This document shows, piece by piece, positions 5,478 through 8,095 of a stretch of DNA of 8,095 nucleotides. The stretch covers positions 1-8,095 of the forward strand of contig JABWAN010000196.1 of the NCBI GenBank assembly GCA_013361015.1. The letters are read 5' to 3'. The DNA is from Candidatus Zhuqueibacterota bacterium (GTDB taxonomy: Bacteria; Zhuqueibacterota; Zhuqueibacteria; Zhuqueibacterales; Zhuqueibacteraceae). The notes beneath the pieces were generated by a model. The model had not been told where the DNA came from, did not search any database, and was given only the letters and a program-made list of their open reading frames with translations. The stretch's first letter is position 1. The number at the start of each line of letters is the position of its first letter. Made by a program: the position numbers and the translations under genes.

Positions 5478-8095
5478 ATGAAGCGCTTTATCGCCGGCGC
5501 CTGCAGCTTTTTTTCGGCGTTTCTCCTACTCTCCGCCCTTCTCCATGCGCAACAACACGATCTCAAATTCGAACATTTCTCCATTGATGATGGCCTCTCG
5601 CACAGCAAAGTCAATTGTATTTTTCAAGACAATCGCGGCTTCCTTTGGGTGGGCACGAATGAGGGCTTGAACAAATTCGACGGCTACGAGTTCACCGTCT
5701 TTCGTTGGCGGCCGGAGAATCCGAAGGGACTGTCGGCGCAGATCATTCGCGCGGTCGTGCAAGATCGTGACGGCAATCTTTGGATCGGCACTGAAGGCGA
5801 TGGCGTCAATCTCTTCGAGCGCGATACGGAATCGTTTCGCCACTTCACTTCCGACTCGTCTTCCGAGATTCGCCTCAGTAGCCATGACGTCAATTCCATC
5901 TGCGAAGACACAGACGGCAACTTGTGGCTGGGCACGGGCAACGGCCTCGACCTTTTCGATCGCCGTAACCGCGCGGTACGCAATTATTTTCCCGCCCGGC
6001 TTGAAAACGCGCGGCCGCGCACAAAAATCGTGAACGTGGTTTATGAAGACCGGCAGCACAATTTGTGGGTGGGTACGCAAAACAGCGGTCTCTGGCTTTT
6101 TGATCGTGAGCAAGAAAGTTTTACCTGCTATGAGTACGACGAGCGCGATCCACGCAGTTTGGGCGACAACGATGTGCGCTCGCTTCATGAGGACACGCGC
6201 GGCAATTTGTGGATCGGCACCACCTTCGGCGGTTTGAATCTATTCGACCGTGAGAAAAAAACTTTTCAGCGCTTTTTCGCGGAGAAGAACGACGCAGAAG
6301 GCGCAACCATTAGAGCCATTCTCGATGACGGCCAGGGCAATTTATGGGTTGGCGACCGCGACGGCCTGCATTGCTTCGATCGCGACGCGCATCGCTTCAG
6401 CAATTATCGCCACGACCCCAACGACCCCTACAGCCTAAGCCATAATTCCGTGCAGTGCATTTTCAAGGACGCCAAAGGCGATCTGTGGATCGGAACGCGC
6501 GACGGTTTGAATTTCATCAACATGGACAAGAGCAATTTCAAACACTATCAAGCCAAGGCGCACGACCGGCGTTTCTTAAACAACAAAGTCGTCTATGCGC
6601 TGCTCGAAGATTCCGCGGTGCGGGGCAACCTGTGGATCGGTACGGAAGAGGGTGGATTGAATTATCTCGACCGTAAAAGAAACGAATTCACTTACTATAA
6701 ACATGACAACCGCAATCCCGCGAGCTTGAGCGTCAACAATCTCAAAACTCTGCTCGAAGATCGCGACGGCAATCTGTGGATCGGCACGTTCCAAGGCGGC
6801 CTGAACTTCTTCGATCGCAAAACACAACGCTTTTCGCATTACTTGAATCGTCCGCACGATCCCACCAGCCTGGCGGGCAACGACGTGATGGCATTGCTGC
6901 AAGATCGCGACGGTGAAATTTGGGTGGGAACTTTTGAAAATGGCTTGGACATTTGGGACAAACCGGCGCGCCGTTTCCGCCATTTTTTTGCCGAACACAA
7001 TCTGCCCAGTTATCGCACGATTACGGCGCTGCTGCAAGATCAACAAGGCCGCATTTGGATCGGCTCCAATCGCGGGCGTTTGGGCTGTTGGGATAAAGCG
7101 CAGCGCAAATTCAAAGAGTATCAGCTCCCCACCAGCAACATCGTTACCATCGCAATTCGAGCGCTGCTCGAAGACGAATCCGGCAATCTGTGGATTGGCA
7201 CCACGGGCAGCGGCCTTTTATTCTTCGACGGCAAAGAAGAAACGTTCAAAGCCTTCACGATGCAGGAAGGCCTACCGAGCAACATCATCTACGGCATTTT
7301 GCGGGACGAGCAAAAGCAGCTTTGGTTGAGCAGCACGAACGGGCTTATCAAATTCGATCCGCGCACCGGCAAAGGCAAAACGTATTTCAAAGAGAACGGC
7401 CTGCAAAGCAATCAGTTTTGCTATAACGCGTTTTTAAAAACGCGCGACGGCGAAATGTTCTTCGGCGGCATTAACGGCATCACCGCTTTTTATCCGGAAA
7501 ACATTCGCGACAACGCCTATGTGCCGCCGGTCGTCATCACGCACTTGAACGTTTTCAACCGGCCCGTCGAAATCGGCGGCGCGGAAAACCTTTTGCGCGC
7601 GCCGATCAGCGAGACCAAAGAGCTGACGCTGTCGTATCGCCATTCGGTATTCTCATTTGAATTTGCGGCGTTGAATTATGCCACCAGCTCGCAGAATCAA
7701 TACGCCTACAAAATGGAGGGCTTCGATAAAGACTGGAATTGGGTGGGCAACCGGCGGCTGGCAACTTACACCAACTTGAACCCCGGGAATTACACCTTTC
7801 GCGTCAAAGCCGCCAACAATGATGGCGTATGGAACGAGGAAGGTGCGGCCCTCAAAATCACGATCACGCCGCCCTTCTGGCAAGCATGGTGGTTCAAGCT
7901 CTTGGGCGTGGCCGTGGTGTTATTGATCATCAAACATCTTTATGACTATCAAAAGCAAAAACGCAACGCGCTCGAAGCCAAAGCCCTGGCGAATCTCTCG
8001 CAGCTCAAACTGTTGCGCTATCAAATGAACCCGCACTTTCTGTTCAATGCGCACAATTCGATTCGTTCGATGATCCTGCTCGACAAGGAGCGCGC
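5478..8095 (+). CDS. Propeller-sensor histidine kinase: 14 Reg_prop repeats, Y_Y_Y domain, LytS-type kinase (3' end beyond window)
   Basis: An open frame of 872 codons runs off the right edge. Residues 1-24 are a signal peptide (FFSAFLLLSALLHA). Fourteen propeller repeats follow, each centred on an L-W-[IVL]-G-T type core, starting at residues 56, 101, 149, 196, 244, 289, 336, 385, 433, 481, 526, 571, 615 and 660 (spacing 44-49). That number fits two seven-bladed propellers, as in the periplasmic glycan sensors of Bacteroidetes. A Y_Y_Y domain covers about 735-800 (YKMEGFDKDWNWVG, LNPGNYTFRVKAAN). One membrane helix spans about 803-818 (FKLLGVAVVLLII). The cytoplasmic part begins with a short linker helix and LRYQMNPHFLFNAHNSI, the LytS-type His_kinase motif; H853 is the expected phosphorylated residue. 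The ATPase domain lies beyond the window, and so would any fused receiver or output domain. The divergent single receiver is its likely partner, and the receptor operon its likely target. The ligand is unknown; a carbohydrate is inferred from the family. Confidence 0.96.
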   Translation, partial: MKRFIAGACSFFSAFLLLSALLHAQQHDLKFEHFSIDDGLSHSKVNCIFQDNRGFLWVGTNEGLNKFDGYEFTVFRWRPENPKGLSAQIIRAVVQDRDGNLWIGTEGDGVNLFERDTESFRHFTSDSSSEIRLSSHDVNSICEDTDGNLWLGTGNGLDLFDRRNRAVRNYFPARLENARPRTKIVNVVYEDRQHNLWVGTQNSGLWLFDREQESFTCYEYDERDPRSLGDNDVRSLHEDTRGNLWIGTTFGGLNLFDREKKTFQRFFAEKNDAEGATIRAILDDGQGNLWVGDRDGLHCFDRDAHRFSNYRHDPNDPYSLSHNSVQCIFKDAKGDLWIGTRDGLNFINMDKSNFKHYQAKAHDRRFLNNKVVYALLEDSAVRGNLWIGTEEGGLNYLDRKRNEFTYYKHDNRNPASLSVNNLKTLLEDRDGNLWIGTFQGGLNFFDRKTQRFSHYLNRPHDPTSLAGNDVMALLQDRDGEIWVGTFENGLDIWDKPARRFRHFFAEHNLPSYRTITALLQDQQGRIWIGSNRGRLGCWDKAQRKFKEYQLPTSNIVTIAIRALLEDESGNLWIGTTGSGLLFFDGKEETFKAFTMQEGLPSNIIYGILRDEQKQLWLSSTNGLIKFDPRTGKGKTYFKENGLQSNQFCYNAFLKTRDGEMFFGGINGITAFYPENIRDNAYVPPVVITHLNVFNRPVEIGGAENLLRAPISETKELTLSYRHSVFSFEFAALNYATSSQNQYAYKMEGFDKDWNWVGNRRLATYTNLNPGNYTFRVKAANNDGVWNEEGAALKITITPPFWQAWWFKLLGVAVVLLIIKHLYDYQKQKRNALEAKALANLSQLKLLRYQMNPHFLFNAHNSIRSMILLDKER
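5565..7493 (+). repeat. Tandem propeller-blade repeats, about 135-147 bp period, visible at DNA level
   Basis: The kinase gene has 14 blade units coding for [LF]-x-[DE]-x-x-G-N-L-W-[IV]-G-T followed by G-L-N-x-F-D-R. The DNA itself is nearly repeated: GGCAATCTTTGGATCGGCAC at 5772, GGCAATTTGTGGATCGGCAC at 6201, GGCAATCTGTGGATCGGCAC at 6768 and GGCAATCTGTGGATTGGCAC at 7182. Blades 13 and 14 (LWLSS, MFFGG) are the most diverged, as usual for closing blades. Repeats like these can recombine and are easily collapsed in assembly. Confidence 0.9.

Noticed and set aside
5089..5614. Small minus-strand open frames in the divergent spacer (5089-5307, 5294-5614)
   Set aside because: They lack domains; the second overlaps the kinase start antisense and takes its composition from the repeat cluster.
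5526..7046. Minus-strand open frames at 5526-6188 and 6576-7046 with repeat-like protein sequence
   Set aside because: Their internal repetition is the mirror image of the propeller repeats on the plus strand, so it does not indicate a separate repeat protein.

Overview
The window reads as part of a mid-GC bacterial genome from the FCB-type lineages, such as Ignavibacteria, Calditrichota, KSB1 or relatives. The main pointer is the C-terminal tail of the leftmost protein: an AQNYPNPFNPSTSIEFS motif followed by a FlgD-like Ig fold ending in SGLYFY. This is the form of type IX secretion (T9SS) sorting domain common in those phyla. A 14-blade two-component-regulator propeller sensor and a large TonB-dependent receptor with a carboxypeptidase-like N-terminal domain agree with this. 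No species can be named from the sequence alone.

Layout. On the minus strand, read right to left, three genes form a likely operon: a stand-alone response-regulator receiver (4705-5067), a 998-aa TonB-dependent receptor (1661-4657), and a secreted beta-helix protein with a T9SS tail (1613 down to the left edge, last residues cut off). Both internal gaps are 47 nt. Diverging from them on the plus strand is a periplasmic-sensor histidine kinase (5478 to the right edge). It has a signal peptide, 14 propeller repeats, a Y_Y_Y domain, one membrane helix and the start of a LytS-type kinase domain with NPHFLFN. The window ends before its ATPase domain. The 410-bp divergent spacer holds weak promoter candidates, a nested set of direct and inverted repeats, and an in-frame upstream ATG that makes the kinase start ambiguous.

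Inferred working model. The propeller domain senses a ligand in the periplasm, by analogy with glycan-sensing propeller kinases of Bacteroidetes. The LytS-type kinase passes phosphate to the small receiver. The operon downstream of the receiver makes an outer-membrane importer and a secreted beta-helix protein that may bind or cut a polymer. No SusD-like lipoprotein is present. The receiver has no DNA-binding domain, so how the signal reaches transcription is the open question of this locus.

The two genes running off the window edges are incomplete only because of the window. I saw no tRNA, rRNA, CRISPR array or transposase. The many other long open frames are antisense or out-of-frame shadows of the four genes.
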